Assembly: GCF_000807775.2 (NCBI RefSeq)
Contig: NZ_CP047385.1
Span: forward strand, 4,464,001 to 4,528,000
From: Pandoraea fibrosis
Lineage (GTDB): Bacteria; Pseudomonadota; Gammaproteobacteria; Burkholderiales; Burkholderiaceae
Length of the DNA stretch: 64,000 nt
Direction: 5' to 3'
Below are positions 53,051 through 62,411 of the stretch, in pieces. Under the pieces are notes generated by a model, which was given only the letters and a program-made list of their open reading frames with translations, was not told the origin of the DNA and did no database searches. Every line of letters starts with the position of its first letter. Position 1 is the stretch's first letter. A program made the position numbers and the translations under genes.

Positions 53051-53770
53051 TCAGGCGGCAACTCGCACATTGGCGAGTACGGTGGCGCATTTGGCCATCA
53101 GGTGAGCCCGTAACAGTCGCCCAAGGGTCGCGCCGTCGCGCTGGCGCAGCGCGCGCAACATCGCCACATGCTCGTCGACGGCTTGCTCCCATTTGCCCGC
53201 ATGCAGATTGGAGCGGAATCGAAGGGCTTGCAGGCGCTGATTGACGGATTGATACATCTGCGTGAGCGCAGGATTGCGGGCGGCCGCATTGATCCTGTCG
53301 TGAATCCGTTGATTGCAGTCGAAATAGCCGGACAGATCGCCATTCGCGTGACACGCGTCCATCGCGTAGTGCAGTTCCTGAATCTCGTCGATTTCCGCTT
53401 GCGTGATGCGCTCGCAGGCCAGTTCGCCCGCCAGCGCTTCGAGTCCGCTGAGCAGTTCGAACGCGTCGGCAATATCGCTGGCCGACAGCGTAACGACGCG
53501 AGCCCCCCGATTCGGCAACAGTTCGATCAATCGTTCGACGGCGAGCATCTTGAGCGCCTCGCGCAACGGCGTGCGCGACACGCCGAGTTGCTCGCACAGG
53601 GCACGCTCGTTCAGATGTGCTCCCGGCAACAGGACGCCTTCGGTAATCATCTTGCGCAGACGATCCATCACGGCGTGATGCAGCGCCTGACGGCTGATCG
53701 GCTGCGCGGCACCGGTGTCAGGCGGATGGATGAGGGTATCGCGCACGGCGTTCAGGGTCACGGAGTGCAT
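53051..53770 (-). CDS. GntR-family (FCD) regulator
   Basis: 239 residues from the ATG at 53768-53770; the frame is open upstream but the chosen start keeps the usual N-terminus before the HTH. HTH: VLLPGAHLNERALCEQLGVSRTPLREALKMLAVERLIELLP. The FCD part contains LLSGLEALAGELACERIT, HDRINAAARNPALTQ and VDEHVAMLRALRQRDGATLG. It lies divergent from the hydratase-family gene and is its likely regulator. It converges with the preceding GntR gene, 47 bp apart. Confidence 0.92.
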   Translation of the reverse strand: MHSVTLNAVRDTLIHPPDTGAAQPISRQALHHAVMDRLRKMITEGVLLPGAHLNERALCEQLGVSRTPLREALKMLAVERLIELLPNRGARVVTLSASDIADAFELLSGLEALAGELACERITQAEIDEIQELHYAMDACHANGDLSGYFDCNQRIHDRINAAARNPALTQMYQSVNQRLQALRFRSNLHAGKWEQAVDEHVAMLRALRQRDGATLGRLLRAHLMAKCATVLANVRVAA

Positions 53771-53984
53771 AGGCTCGGGTCGTTCACTTTGAAAGGAAGG
53801 CCATCGACTGCACGCACTGCACCTTCGCGGGCAACGGCGTTCGCCATCGCTGCCAGGCCGCACGAAATATTACGAATTATTACGAAGTCCGATTCTCTCA
53901 GATCAACGCGACTTTGACTACGTTAGGTGGTGTTTTCACTGAGTAGCCATCACGTTCGCTGCACTGCGCAATGGGGCGTGAATT

Positions 53985-53994
53985 TTGTATACGA
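53985..53994. promoter_or_regulatory. Imperfect GntR-like site TTGTATACGA
   Basis: Nearly palindromic (GTATAC core) and placed about 63 bp upstream of the hydratase-family gene, between it and its divergent GntR gene, as a regulator site would be. Confidence 0.4.
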
Positions 53995-54056
53995 TGTGGG
54001 ACAACGTGCCGCCGCCCCGTTCCGGCGCATCGCCCTACCCTGAGGAGACCTGCAAG

Positions 54057-54815
54057 ATGTTCGAGAACCAAGCCGCTGTCGAATCGTTGGCCCGTTTGCT
54101 GGCCGACACCCGCCGCGGCGATACGCCGATCGATTCGCCCGCACCCGCCCTGCTCCCGGTCGATGCCCGTGCGGCCTATGCGGTGCAACTGCGCACGCTC
54201 GACCTGCTTGGCGAGACGATTGCCGCGTGGAAGGTCGGGGCCAAGACGCCGTCGGATCTGCCCAATTGCGCACCGATTCCGGCCTCTGTCGTGAGCGACG
54301 CCGGGGGCACACTGGCCCTCGACGACTTTTTCCGTCCGGGACTGGAGCTGGAAATCGCGTTTCGTCTGTCGCGCGACATCAAGCCCGGCAACTACGACGA
54401 GCGCGAGGCAATGATGTTCGTCGGCGAGATGCTGACCACGATTGAAATTACCGATAGCCGCTTCGCATCGAAGGGCCTCGACAGCCGATTCGCACTCGCC
54501 GACTTGCAGAACAACGGCGCGCTCGTGATCGGCAGTGGCCGCGACTACGATGCGTCGTTCAACTACCTGAAGCCGACGCTCTCGTTTTCGCTCGACGGCG
54601 CCAACATCGCCCCGGCGCACATCGTCAACACCGGTGGCGACCCGCGCGCCCTGCTTACGTGGCTCGTCAATCACAACGGCAAGCGCGGCATCACGATGCG
54701 TGCGGGGGCGATCGTCACTTGCGGCTCTTACGTCGGCATGATCCCTGCCAGCGGCAAAGGTGAGTTGCGCGGCGCGATCAACGGCATTGGCGAAGTGGCC
54801 GTCACGCTGAAGTAG
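54057..54815 (+). CDS. 2-keto-4-pentenoate hydratase / fumarylacetoacetate hydrolase family protein
   Basis: 252 residues from the ATG at 54057, with GAGGAG upstream. Its N-terminus (ESLARLLADTRRGDTPID ... ALLPVDARAAYAVQLRTLDL) is of the MhpD/hydratase type, and the metal site is seen in PGLELEIAFRLSRDI with its Glu residues. Further features are FASKGLDSRFALADLQNNGALVIG and VTCGSYVGMIPASGKGELRG. It hydrates a 2-hydroxy-dienoate in meta-cleavage pathways or acts on a similar keto-acid. Only a GntR regulator and an MFS protein are neighbours, so the pathway is not identified. Confidence 0.87.
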   Translation: MFENQAAVESLARLLADTRRGDTPIDSPAPALLPVDARAAYAVQLRTLDLLGETIAAWKVGAKTPSDLPNCAPIPASVVSDAGGTLALDDFFRPGLELEIAFRLSRDIKPGNYDEREAMMFVGEMLTTIEITDSRFASKGLDSRFALADLQNNGALVIGSGRDYDASFNYLKPTLSFSLDGANIAPAHIVNTGGDPRALLTWLVNHNGKRGITMRAGAIVTCGSYVGMIPASGKGELRGAINGIGEVAVTLK

Positions 54816-54830
54816 AAATGCACGGCGGGT

Positions 54831-56084
54831 TCAGTGCTGATGGGTGCGCCCGTCAGCCCCCGCCAGCATCTTCGGCGCGAGCAACGCAATCGGCACAATG
54901 CAGAGCAACCCCGCGCCCAGCGCCACCGGCAAGCTGATGCCGTGGGCAATCGCTCCGATCAGCACCGGCCCGATGAGCAGACCCAGATAGGCGAGCCGGG
55001 CCATCACCGCAATGGCTTCGGCACTTGCCATGCCGGCGCCGCGCGCGACCTCGCCCGAGGCGGCAAACATCACCGGCATCACATTCGACAAGCCGAGGCC
55101 GGCGAGGGCAAAGCCAGCGACTGCCGCGGCGGGCACACGCCAAAGCAGTGCCAGCAGAACGCCACCCACACAGAGCAGACTGCTCACACGCAGCAATCGC
55201 GCACCGCCCATTCGTGCCCGCACCGGGTCGCCGCCGAAGCGTCCGCCCGCCATCCCCAGCGAAAAAGCGGCGTAGCCTGCGCCGACCCATGCCCCTTGCG
55301 CGGCAACCACCTCTCGCATGTACACCGCCGTCCAGTCATACATCGCGCCCTCTACCACCAACCCGAGAAACGCGAGGATGCCGAAGCCCGTGAGCTTGCG
55401 ATGTAGTTTGCGGCGTGCGGCGTCCCCCAGCGCGGGAGGCGGCGTATGGGCGCGCGGCTCGGCATTGTCGGTGCCATCGCGTGCGACCGGCGCTTCGCCC
55501 GGCATCATGTCGGGCTGCATGAAGCGCGCGCCCACAACGATCACGACCGCGCACCCCATCGCCGCAAGACCGATATGCCATTGCGGCGAGCCGTGATGCG
55601 CGAGCCATGCACCACCGACGAGTGCTCCCGCCATGCCGCCAAGGCTGAAGCATCCGTGAAGCGACGCCATGATCGGCTGGCGGTAGCGCGCTTCGAGCGT
55701 AGCGGCCTGCGCATTGACGGCGACGTCGTAGGTGGCGTTCGCCGCGCCATAGAGGGCAAGCCAGCCCACCAGGCCCCAGTAGCTCGGCATCGACAGAATG
55801 AAGGCGCTCGTCACCGCCAGTGCGATGCCCGAATGCAGGCTCGCGCGCTGGCTACCGACGCGCCCGACCCAGCGCGCCATGTGCGACATCGTGACGAGCG
55901 CGCCGCCCGCCACGGCGAACATTGCCACGGACAAGCTGGCGTCGTTCAGGTCGAACATCGCCTTGACGGTGGGGACATGAACGCCCCACGTCGCATACAG
56001 GAATCCGCTGCAAAACAGCAATGCCATCGTCGCCGCGCGTGCAGGCCAAAAGCCCGTGCGTGGCTTCGTTGTTTCAGAAGTCAT
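54831..56084 (-). CDS. MFS transporter (YbjJ-like)
   Basis: 417 residues from the ATG at 56082-56084 with about 12 helices. The opening RAATMALLFCSGFLYATWGVHVPTVKAMFDLNDASLSVAMFAVAGGALVTM, the MASLHGCFSLGGMAGALVGGAWLAHHG segment and SNVMPVMFAASGEVARGAGMASAEAIAVMARLAYLGLLIGPVLIGAIAHG match the YbjJ-type MFS family. A Pro/Ala-rich cytoplasmic linker sits near residue 210. Substrate unknown. It converges with the hydratase-family gene, 15 bp away. Confidence 0.9.
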   Translation of the reverse strand: MTSETTKPRTGFWPARAATMALLFCSGFLYATWGVHVPTVKAMFDLNDASLSVAMFAVAGGALVTMSHMARWVGRVGSQRASLHSGIALAVTSAFILSMPSYWGLVGWLALYGAANATYDVAVNAQAATLEARYRQPIMASLHGCFSLGGMAGALVGGAWLAHHGSPQWHIGLAAMGCAVVIVVGARFMQPDMMPGEAPVARDGTDNAEPRAHTPPPALGDAARRKLHRKLTGFGILAFLGLVVEGAMYDWTAVYMREVVAAQGAWVGAGYAAFSLGMAGGRFGGDPVRARMGGARLLRVSSLLCVGGVLLALLWRVPAAAVAGFALAGLGLSNVMPVMFAASGEVARGAGMASAEAIAVMARLAYLGLLIGPVLIGAIAHGISLPVALGAGLLCIVPIALLAPKMLAGADGRTHQH

Positions 56085-56621
56085 GGGAATCGCAGGAAAA
56101 GCGGGAATGACGCGGCAGAGACATCTGCGTTGTCGTTTGAAGAGACATGCGGTGCGGCCCCGGCAAGATGCGGAGCCGTCCATGCCGAGAATTCTAACGC
56201 ACTATATGTGACCGTGCAGTCTATCGGCCGCACGACGCGTCAATGTGGCGTTGAAGCCATCGGGCCAACTGACGGCCTCATTGCGCTAAACGTTACGGCC
56301 TACCGATCATCACATGCTGCGCTTCGGCAGCTGCATGCGGAGCGTCCAAATGGCGTCGTCCCGATTGTCGCGTGCGTTGACTTCGCCGAATGCGACGACG
56401 CTCGAGTTATCCACCGTTTTTGTTCACAAGGCTGTGGACAACGATCGGAGGAGAACCGCCAAGCGATTGATCGGTATGGAGTTTTTGACGGAAGGGATCA
56501 GACCGGGGCACCCGCAGGCAGATGGCCTGCAAGCGCCGCCGATTTATCCACAGATTTTGTGTTCAAGTCTGTGGAAAAGTCTTTGATGACAGGGTGCAAG
56601 TCGTTGATTCGAATCAGAGAT
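56085..56621. other. Intergenic region with DnaA-box-like pairs (537 bp)
   Basis: No gene supported; a plus-strand frame at 56314-56586 is just a translation of the repeat. The notable content is two arrays of DnaA-box-like sequences (56407-56441 and 56544-56578), listed separately. Confidence 0.6.
56407..56578. repeat. Two copies of an inverted DnaA-box-like element
   Basis: TTATCCACC (56407-56415) faces TGTGGACAA (56433-56441); TTATCCACA (56544-56552) faces TGTGGAAAA (56570-56578). The second copy has one exact DnaA box, and its 11-base arms TTATCCACAGA/TCTGTGGAAAA pair at 10 of 11. Both copies share the layout TTATCCAC, T-rich spacer with TTCA, CTGTGGA, and are about 137 bp apart. Confidence 0.65.
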
Positions 56622-57572
56622 TCATTCCCCCGAAGCCGCCGCAGCAGCCAGGTGGCGCTCGGCGCCCATTGCGAATCCCTTGTTGCGTTCACGCACGACG
56701 CGGTGAATCAGTTCCCATACCGTGTGCGCCACGGGCGAGAGCGAACGGTTCTTGCGACGCACGAGCACGATGTTGCGCTCGAAGGCCGGCAACAACGGAC
56801 GCACGGCCAGCGTGGAGTTCTCCGGCAGCGGCAACGCCAGCGGCGGGAGCACGCTCACCCCGAGCCCTTCCTGCACCATGCGGAAGATGGTGCTGACATG
56901 CCCCAGCTCCTGCGTGATCGTGCCCTGCACTTTTTGCGTCGTGAGTGCGCGGTCGATCAACGGGCGGCTGCCCGAACTCTGATTGAGCAGCACCAGATTC
57001 TCGCCCGAGAGTTCCGACCAGTGCACGGCCGCCTGCGTGGCGAGCGGATGATCGCTACGACACACCAGACAGAACGGCTCGCTCATCAGATGTTCGGTCG
57101 TCAGATCGTCTGCGCCTTGCGGGGCGACAACGATGCCGAAATCCACATCGCCCGCGCGCACGCTGTCGAGCACCGCACGCTGCATCTGGTCGACGAGCGC
57201 CAGTGCAATGTCAGGATACGTCGCCTGCGACGCGAGCAGCACGCGCGGCAGCAGCGTGGCCGAAATCGTCGGCGCGGCGCCGATGCGAACGCGCCCGGTC
57301 GTGCGTGCCTCGGCACCGTGGGTCTGCAACAGCGCGATCTCGAGTTCGTCCAGTACGCGATCGAGATTGCCGGCCAGCGTCACCCCGGCATCGGTCAGGG
57401 CGACCTCACGCGTGGTGCGGTCAACCAGACGCAAGCCAAGCTGCCCTTCCAGTTCGTTGATGCAACGGCTGATGGCCGGTTGTGTCAGGCCGATCTCGGC
57501 GCCCGCGCGGCTGAAGTTCTTGCTGCGCGCCACGACCATGAAGACCTTGAGTTGTCTCAGCGATACGTTCAT
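56622..57572 (-). CDS. LysR-family transcriptional regulator
   Basis: 316 residues: wHTH (SLRQLKVFMVVARSKNFSRAGAEIGLTQPAISRCINELEGQLGLRLVDRTTREVALTDAG) and a C-terminal LysR substrate domain (GRVRIGAAPTISATLLPRVLLASQATYPDIALALVD ... DDLTTEHLMSEPFCLVCRSDHPLA). It follows pntB by 107 bp on the same strand. Target and effector are unknown. Confidence 0.93.
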   Translation of the reverse strand: MNVSLRQLKVFMVVARSKNFSRAGAEIGLTQPAISRCINELEGQLGLRLVDRTTREVALTDAGVTLAGNLDRVLDELEIALLQTHGAEARTTGRVRIGAAPTISATLLPRVLLASQATYPDIALALVDQMQRAVLDSVRAGDVDFGIVVAPQGADDLTTEHLMSEPFCLVCRSDHPLATQAAVHWSELSGENLVLLNQSSGSRPLIDRALTTQKVQGTITQELGHVSTIFRMVQEGLGVSVLPPLALPLPENSTLAVRPLLPAFERNIVLVRRKNRSLSPVAHTVWELIHRVVRERNKGFAMGAERHLAAAAASGE

Positions 57573-57679
57573 GTGCTTGTGCCCTGCCAGAAAGTGAGCA
57601 AACGAGTCATGTCAATGACTTTGGCGCGCCGCATTGGGCGGCGCGCCCCGTGATTCCCCGATCCCGTCCTTCGATCGGG

Positions 57680-59119
57680 TCAAGCCGCCGCTTTGACCAT
57701 CTCCTCCACGACCTTCTTGGCGTCGCCGAACACCATCATGGTCTTGTCGAGATAGAACAGGTCGTTATCCAGCCCGGCATAGCCCGCTGCCATCGAACGC
57801 TTGTTGACGATGATCGTCTTGGCCTTGTAAGCCTCGAGAATCGGCATGCCGGCAATCGGCGATTGCGGATCATTCTTCGCAGCGGGATTGACCACGTCGT
57901 TCGCGCCAAGCACCAGCACCACGTCCGTCTGGCCGAATTCGCCGTTGATCTCGTCCATCTCCAGCACCTGGTCGTAGGGCACTTCGGCTTCGGCGAGCAG
58001 CACGTTCATATGCCCCGGCATGCGACCTGCCACCGGGTGGATCGCGTACCGCACGCTCACGCCCTTCTCGACCAGCTTGTCGGTCAGTTCCTTGAGCGCG
58101 TGCTGTGCACGCGCCACGGCCAGACCGTACCCCGGCACGATCACCAGCGATTCGGCGTTGCTCATCAGGAACGCCGCGTCATCCGGCGAGCCCGACTTGA
58201 CCGGACGTTGCTGCTGTTCGCCGCCGGCGGCACTTGCGCCGGGCGTTGCACCGAAGCCACCGAGAATCACGTTGAAGAACGAGCGATTCATGGCCTTGCA
58301 CATGATGTAAGACAGAATCGCGCCCGACGAGCCGACCAGCGAGCCCGCGATGATGAGCATCGGGTTGTTCAGCGAGAAGCCGATCCCTGCGGCGGCCCAG
58401 CCGGAGTACGAGTTCAGCATCGACACCACGACCGGCATGTCCGCACCGCCGATCGGGATGATGATGAGCACGCCGAGCACGAAGGCGATGGCCGTCATGA
58501 TCACGAACGGCGTCCAGCTCTGCGAGACGAAGAACGCACCACCAAAACCGAGCATCGCAATCGCCAGCGCCAGGTTCACCATGTGCTGGCCTTTGAAGAC
58601 CACCGGCGCGCCCTGGAACAGACGGAACTTGTACTTGCCCGAGAGCTTGCCGAAGGCGATGACCGAACCCGAGAACGTGATGGCGCCAACGAACGTACCG
58701 ATGAACAACTCGATGCGGTTGCCCGGCGGCAGCGGTTGACCCGCCGCGACGATACCGAACGCCGCCGGCTCGGCGACAGCCGCCACTGCGATACACACCG
58801 CTGCCAGACCGATCAGCGAGTGCATGGCCGCGACTAGTTCCGGCATCTTGGTCATCTCGACCTTGCGCGCAACATAGGCTCCGATGCCGCCACCGACCAC
58901 GAGGCCCGCGAGAATCAGACCGAGGCCCGAGAAATTGCCGTTCGAGAGTTTGCGCAACTCAAAGATCAACGCGAGCGTCGTGAGGGCGGCGATGGTCATG
59001 CCGATCATGCCGAACGCGTTGCCGCGCCGCGCCATGCGCGGATTCGACAGGCCCTTGAGCGCCTGAATGAAACAGATCGACGCGACCAGGTACAACAGCG
59101 TCACAAGATTCATGCTCAT
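57680..59119 (-). CDS. pntB: NAD(P) transhydrogenase beta subunit
   Basis: 479 residues; the start chosen is the ATG at 59117-59119, one base after the pntAB stop, though an ATG two codons later (59111-59113) is possible. It has membrane helices in the first half (domain II) and the NADP(H)-binding domain III at the C-terminus, with VPGYGLAVARAQHALKELTDKL and DVVLVLGANDVVNPAA and the SMAAGYAGLDNDLFY stretch. It moves hydride between NADH and NADP+ coupled to proton flow. The alpha subunit is made by two upstream genes. Confidence 0.95.
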   Translation of the reverse strand: MSMNLVTLLYLVASICFIQALKGLSNPRMARRGNAFGMIGMTIAALTTLALIFELRKLSNGNFSGLGLILAGLVVGGGIGAYVARKVEMTKMPELVAAMHSLIGLAAVCIAVAAVAEPAAFGIVAAGQPLPPGNRIELFIGTFVGAITFSGSVIAFGKLSGKYKFRLFQGAPVVFKGQHMVNLALAIAMLGFGGAFFVSQSWTPFVIMTAIAFVLGVLIIIPIGGADMPVVVSMLNSYSGWAAAGIGFSLNNPMLIIAGSLVGSSGAILSYIMCKAMNRSFFNVILGGFGATPGASAAGGEQQQRPVKSGSPDDAAFLMSNAESLVIVPGYGLAVARAQHALKELTDKLVEKGVSVRYAIHPVAGRMPGHMNVLLAEAEVPYDQVLEMDEINGEFGQTDVVLVLGANDVVNPAAKNDPQSPIAGMPILEAYKAKTIIVNKRSMAAGYAGLDNDLFYLDKTMMVFGDAKKVVEEMVKAAA

Positions 59120-59120
59120 G

Positions 59121-59459
59121 TCAGTGCGCTCCCTTTGCGGCTTCGTCATTGGCCGCAGCCTTTGCCGGCTTGTCTTTTTTCTTGAACATCTCGAGCATGC
59201 GCTGTGTCACGAGGAAGCCCCCGAACACGTTCACGGCGGCCAGCGCCACGGCGACCACGCCCATCGTCTTGCCGAGGTTGCCTTCGGTCAGCCCGGCCGC
59301 GAGCATGGCGCCCACGATCACGATGGCCGAGATCGCATTGGTCACCGCCATGAGCGGCGTGTGCAATGCCGGCGTGACGTTCCACACCACGTGGTAGCCG
59401 ACGTACACCGCCAGCACGAAGATGATCAGATTGATCACCGTGTGATTGATCATTTCCAT
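59121..59459 (-). CDS. pntAB: NAD(P) transhydrogenase alpha subunit, membrane part (PntAB)
   Basis: 112 residues, three or four helices ([48 protein letters not shown] and [28 protein letters not shown]) and a charged C-terminal tail. This is the membrane half of PntA, here split from the nucleotide-binding half as in many alpha- and betaproteobacteria. It is 15 bp after pntAA and one base before pntB. Confidence 0.95.
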   Translation of the reverse strand: MEMINHTVINLIIFVLAVYVGYHVVWNVTPALHTPLMAVTNAISAIVIVGAMLAAGLTEGNLGKTMGVVAVALAAVNVFGGFLVTQRMLEMFKKKDKPAKAAANDEAAKGAH

Positions 59460-59474
59460 TTGCGTCCCCCTCCC

Positions 59475-60605
59475 TTATGCCGCACGCAGCACTTCACCGT
59501 CGCGGCACATCAGGCACGCGGCAACGATGTCGTCGTTGGTATCGATCACGAGCTTGCCTTCCTTGTCGATCACCAGCTTCAGGAAGTCGAGCACGTTGCG
59601 TGCATACAGCGCGGACGCATCGGCGGCGACCATGCCGGCGAGGTTGGTGTATCCCGCTATCGTCACGCCGTGGACTTTCACGACCTCGTCGGCCACCGAC
59701 AGCGGGCAGTTGCCGCCGCCGTTCGCGCCGCGTCCGGCGGCCAGATCGATGATGACCGAGCCGGGCTTCATTGCCTTGACGGTGTCCTCAGCGATCAGCG
59801 TAGGTGCGGCACGACCCGGAATCAGCGCGGTAGAGATCACGATGTCCGCCTGCGTGAGGCGGGTGTGCACCAGTTGTGCCTGACGGGCGAGCCACGCGGC
59901 GGGCATCGGACGCGCATAGCCGCCCACACCCTTGGCGATCTCGCGTTCTTCGTCGGTCTCGAAGGGAACGTCGATGAACTTGGCGCCGAGCGATTCGATC
60001 TGCTCGCGCACGGCCGGACGCACGTCCGACGCTTCGATCACCGCCCCCAGCCGCTTGGCCGTGGCAATGGCCTGAAGGCCTGCCACGCCCGCGCCCAGCA
60101 CGACCAGACGCGCGGCCTTGACCGTGCCGGCCGCCGTCATGAGCATCGGCATGAAGCGTTGATACAGATTGGCGGCGAGCATCACGGCCTTGTAGCCGGC
60201 GATGTTGGCCTGCGAGGACAGCACATCCATGCTTTGCGCGCGCGTGGTCCGCGGCGCTGCTTCCAAAGCGAAGCCAACGATGCCGGCCGCCGCCATGCGA
60301 GCATTGTTCTCGGCATCGAACGGATTGAGCATGCCGACAACCACACTGCCGCGCGGAATCAGGGCGACTTCTGCGACCGATGGCGCGCGAACCTTGAGCA
60401 CCAGTTCGGCGCCAAGGGCCTGCGCCGCAGTACCGCTCGACGCGCCCGCCGCGACATAGGCCGCATCGGGTACGCTCGCGGCCTCGCCGGCGCCACGCTC
60501 CACGGTGACGCGATGCCCTGCGCTCACCAGCTTCTTCACCGTTTCCGGTGTGGCCGCGACGCGGGATTCGCCGCCGGCCGTCTCCTTTGGAATGCCAATA
60601 TGCAT
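59475..60605 (-). CDS. pntAA: NAD(P) transhydrogenase alpha subunit, NAD-binding part (PntAA)
   Basis: 376-residue NAD(H)-binding domain I. Family marks: MHIGIPKETAGGESRVAATPETVKKLVSAGH at the start, the Rossmann motif RLVVLGAGVAGLQAIATAKRLGA, SDVRPAVREQIESLGAKF and GYTNLAGMVAADASALYARN near the end. It feeds hydride to the pntAB/pntB membrane complex. It follows a small hypothetical gene by 42 bp. Confidence 0.95.
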   Translation of the reverse strand: MHIGIPKETAGGESRVAATPETVKKLVSAGHRVTVERGAGEAASVPDAAYVAAGASSGTAAQALGAELVLKVRAPSVAEVALIPRGSVVVGMLNPFDAENNARMAAAGIVGFALEAAPRTTRAQSMDVLSSQANIAGYKAVMLAANLYQRFMPMLMTAAGTVKAARLVVLGAGVAGLQAIATAKRLGAVIEASDVRPAVREQIESLGAKFIDVPFETDEEREIAKGVGGYARPMPAAWLARQAQLVHTRLTQADIVISTALIPGRAAPTLIAEDTVKAMKPGSVIIDLAAGRGANGGGNCPLSVADEVVKVHGVTIAGYTNLAGMVAADASALYARNVLDFLKLVIDKEGKLVIDTNDDIVAACLMCRDGEVLRAA

Positions 60606-60647
60606 AGTTATTGTCTCGGGGTCTGAGCCCCTGTCGTGTTGTGAAAC

Positions 60648-61022
60648 TCAGGCCACGGCGGCTCGCGCGGGCTGCATCGAGCGCCCGTCATTGGCCGCTT
60701 CGAAGCAACGCACCTTCGTGCAATGAATCAGGTCGCACAGGAATTCCGGCTCGTAGGCGCGCAGCAAATGCGGCTGGTGTCCGTCGAGATAGGCCCCGAT
60801 CAGCAGCAGCTCAGCCATGCGCAACGCCTGCGCCGAAGCGCCTTCGAGGTACGCCAGCGGCAAATCTTGATTCCCGGTCATATGCAACAGACGGGTGTAC
60901 GTGGGGTGATCCCAATACCAGTCCAGCCCCAACTCGACGAATGCGTTGTTGAACGCGTGCAGATGGGCATTGGCAACCGGTGCCAGGGCGGCGGGTTTGA
61001 TGTGCGTTTCGATGACAGACAT
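60648..61022 (-). CDS. Hypothetical protein at head of the pnt operon
   Basis: 124 residues from the ATG at 61020-61022. The N-terminus is short and polar, followed by helical stretches (HAFNNAFVELGLDWYWDHPTYTRLLHM and AQALRMAELLLIGAYLDGHQPHLLRAYEPEFLCDLIHCTKVR). No signal peptide or membrane helix, and I do not recognise a family. It is transcribed with pntAA 42 bp downstream, so it is probably co-expressed with the transhydrogenase. Confidence 0.6.
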   Translation of the reverse strand: MSVIETHIKPAALAPVANAHLHAFNNAFVELGLDWYWDHPTYTRLLHMTGNQDLPLAYLEGASAQALRMAELLLIGAYLDGHQPHLLRAYEPEFLCDLIHCTKVRCFEAANDGRSMQPARAAVA

Positions 61023-61274
61023 GATGGCGCTCTCCCAAAACAGTGATCGTCTCCAGAACACGCAAACCCGCTCTCGCCTGACGCGACATGTCACCGACGC
61101 TTGGTTTGTCACATCACCTTCATGCGGGCTGCCATTGCAGATTACGCAGCCCAACCCATAAAAGACAGTTAAAGTTAATTATGCAAACCATCAACGATTA
61201 CTTATACTTCGTGAGCCACACTTCGCGAGTGGAAATCGTTCCACCGTCCATCCCGATCTCTGGAAGCCTGCCGC

Positions 61275-62279
61275 ATGAAACACGCCACGCTCCGTCAGTT
61301 GAAGGTCTTCGAAGCGGTAGCGCGCCATCTGAGTTTTTCACGCGCCGCCGAAGAACTGCACCTCACCCAACCGGCCGTCTCAACGCAAGTCAAGCAACTT
61401 GAAACACACGCTGGACTCCCCCTCTTCGAGCAACTCGGCAAGAAGATCTTCCTGACCCCGGCGGGCAGCGAAATGCTTCACTACAGCCGCGCGATCATCG
61501 CGCTCTTTCGCGAAACCGAAGAGGCGATGGATCACCTCAAGGGCATTACGGGCGGCAAGCTCAATGTGGCGGTCATCAGCGCCGGCGACTACTTCTTTCC
61601 GCGTCTGCTCGCCGCATTCACCGTGCGCCATCCCGGCGTGACGCTGGGTCTCACGGTGCATAACCGCGAGGAGCTATTGCATCAGCTCACCGAAAACCTC
61701 ACGGATCTGGCCGTAATGGTGCGACCGCCCCACGAGATCGACACGATCAACGAGGCCTTCGCACCGCACCCCTATGTCATCGTGGCGCCACCCGATCATC
61801 CGCTGGCCGGCCAACGCCAGATTCCGTTTTCGCGTCTGACGGAAGAACCGTTCATCAGCCGCGAACGCGGGTCCGACACCTGGAATTCCTTGCAAGACGC
61901 CTTCGGTCACCGCACCCAGCAACTGAAGATCACGATGGAAATCGCCAGCACGGAAACCATCAAGCAAGCGGTCGTAGCAGGCATGGGCATCAGTTTCCTG
62001 TCAGCGCACACCGTCGGCATGGAGTTGCAGACCGGTCAGTTGACGGTGCTCGACGTGCAGGGCTTTCCGGCGTGGCAAAGCTGGTACGTCGTGCATCGCC
62101 GCAGCAAGCGGCTACCGCCGGTCGCGCAAGCCTTCCGGGAATTCCTGCTGACCGACGGCGCGGCACTCATCGACGGCATGATGGCCTACAAGAGTCCGGT
62201 GCCGCCGCCCGAAAGCCGCGGAAAATCGCCTGCGGCTCCGGGGATCGGCCCGGATGCCTCGCGTCAGACCGACACCTGA
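61275..62279 (+). CDS. LysR-family transcriptional regulator (CbbR-like)
   Basis: 334 residues. The HTH (TLRQLKVFEAVARHLSFSRAAEELHLTQPAVSTQVKQLETHAGLPLFEQLGKKIFLTPAG) and effector domain (GGKLNVAVISAGDYFFPRLLAAFTVRHPGVTLGLTVHNREELLHQL) are typical of LysR proteins related to CbbR. The last 40 residues are a Pro/Ser-rich tail. It is divergent from the pnt operon's first gene, which makes that operon a plausible target; the frc side is the other candidate. Confidence 0.93.
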   Translation: MKHATLRQLKVFEAVARHLSFSRAAEELHLTQPAVSTQVKQLETHAGLPLFEQLGKKIFLTPAGSEMLHYSRAIIALFRETEEAMDHLKGITGGKLNVAVISAGDYFFPRLLAAFTVRHPGVTLGLTVHNREELLHQLTENLTDLAVMVRPPHEIDTINEAFAPHPYVIVAPPDHPLAGQRQIPFSRLTEEPFISRERGSDTWNSLQDAFGHRTQQLKITMEIASTETIKQAVVAGMGISFLSAHTVGMELQTGQLTVLDVQGFPAWQSWYVVHRRSKRLPPVAQAFREFLLTDGAALIDGMMAYKSPVPPPESRGKSPAAPGIGPDASRQTDT

Positions 62280-62411
62280 TCCGCTGGCTGAATCCGCTGA
62301 ATCGGCCAGATCGGCCAAAGCAGCCAACGTTGCCACATCGGCCAAATGAAAAAGGGCGATCGACTCAGGCCATTGCCACCCCGGCCGACCACCGTGAAAT
62401 CGGTTGCCTCG

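Noticed and set aside
56085..56621. A chromosomal or plasmid origin of replication
   Set aside because: There is no dnaA, dnaN, repA or parAB nearby and no AT-rich unwinding stretch; only four box-like sites are present.
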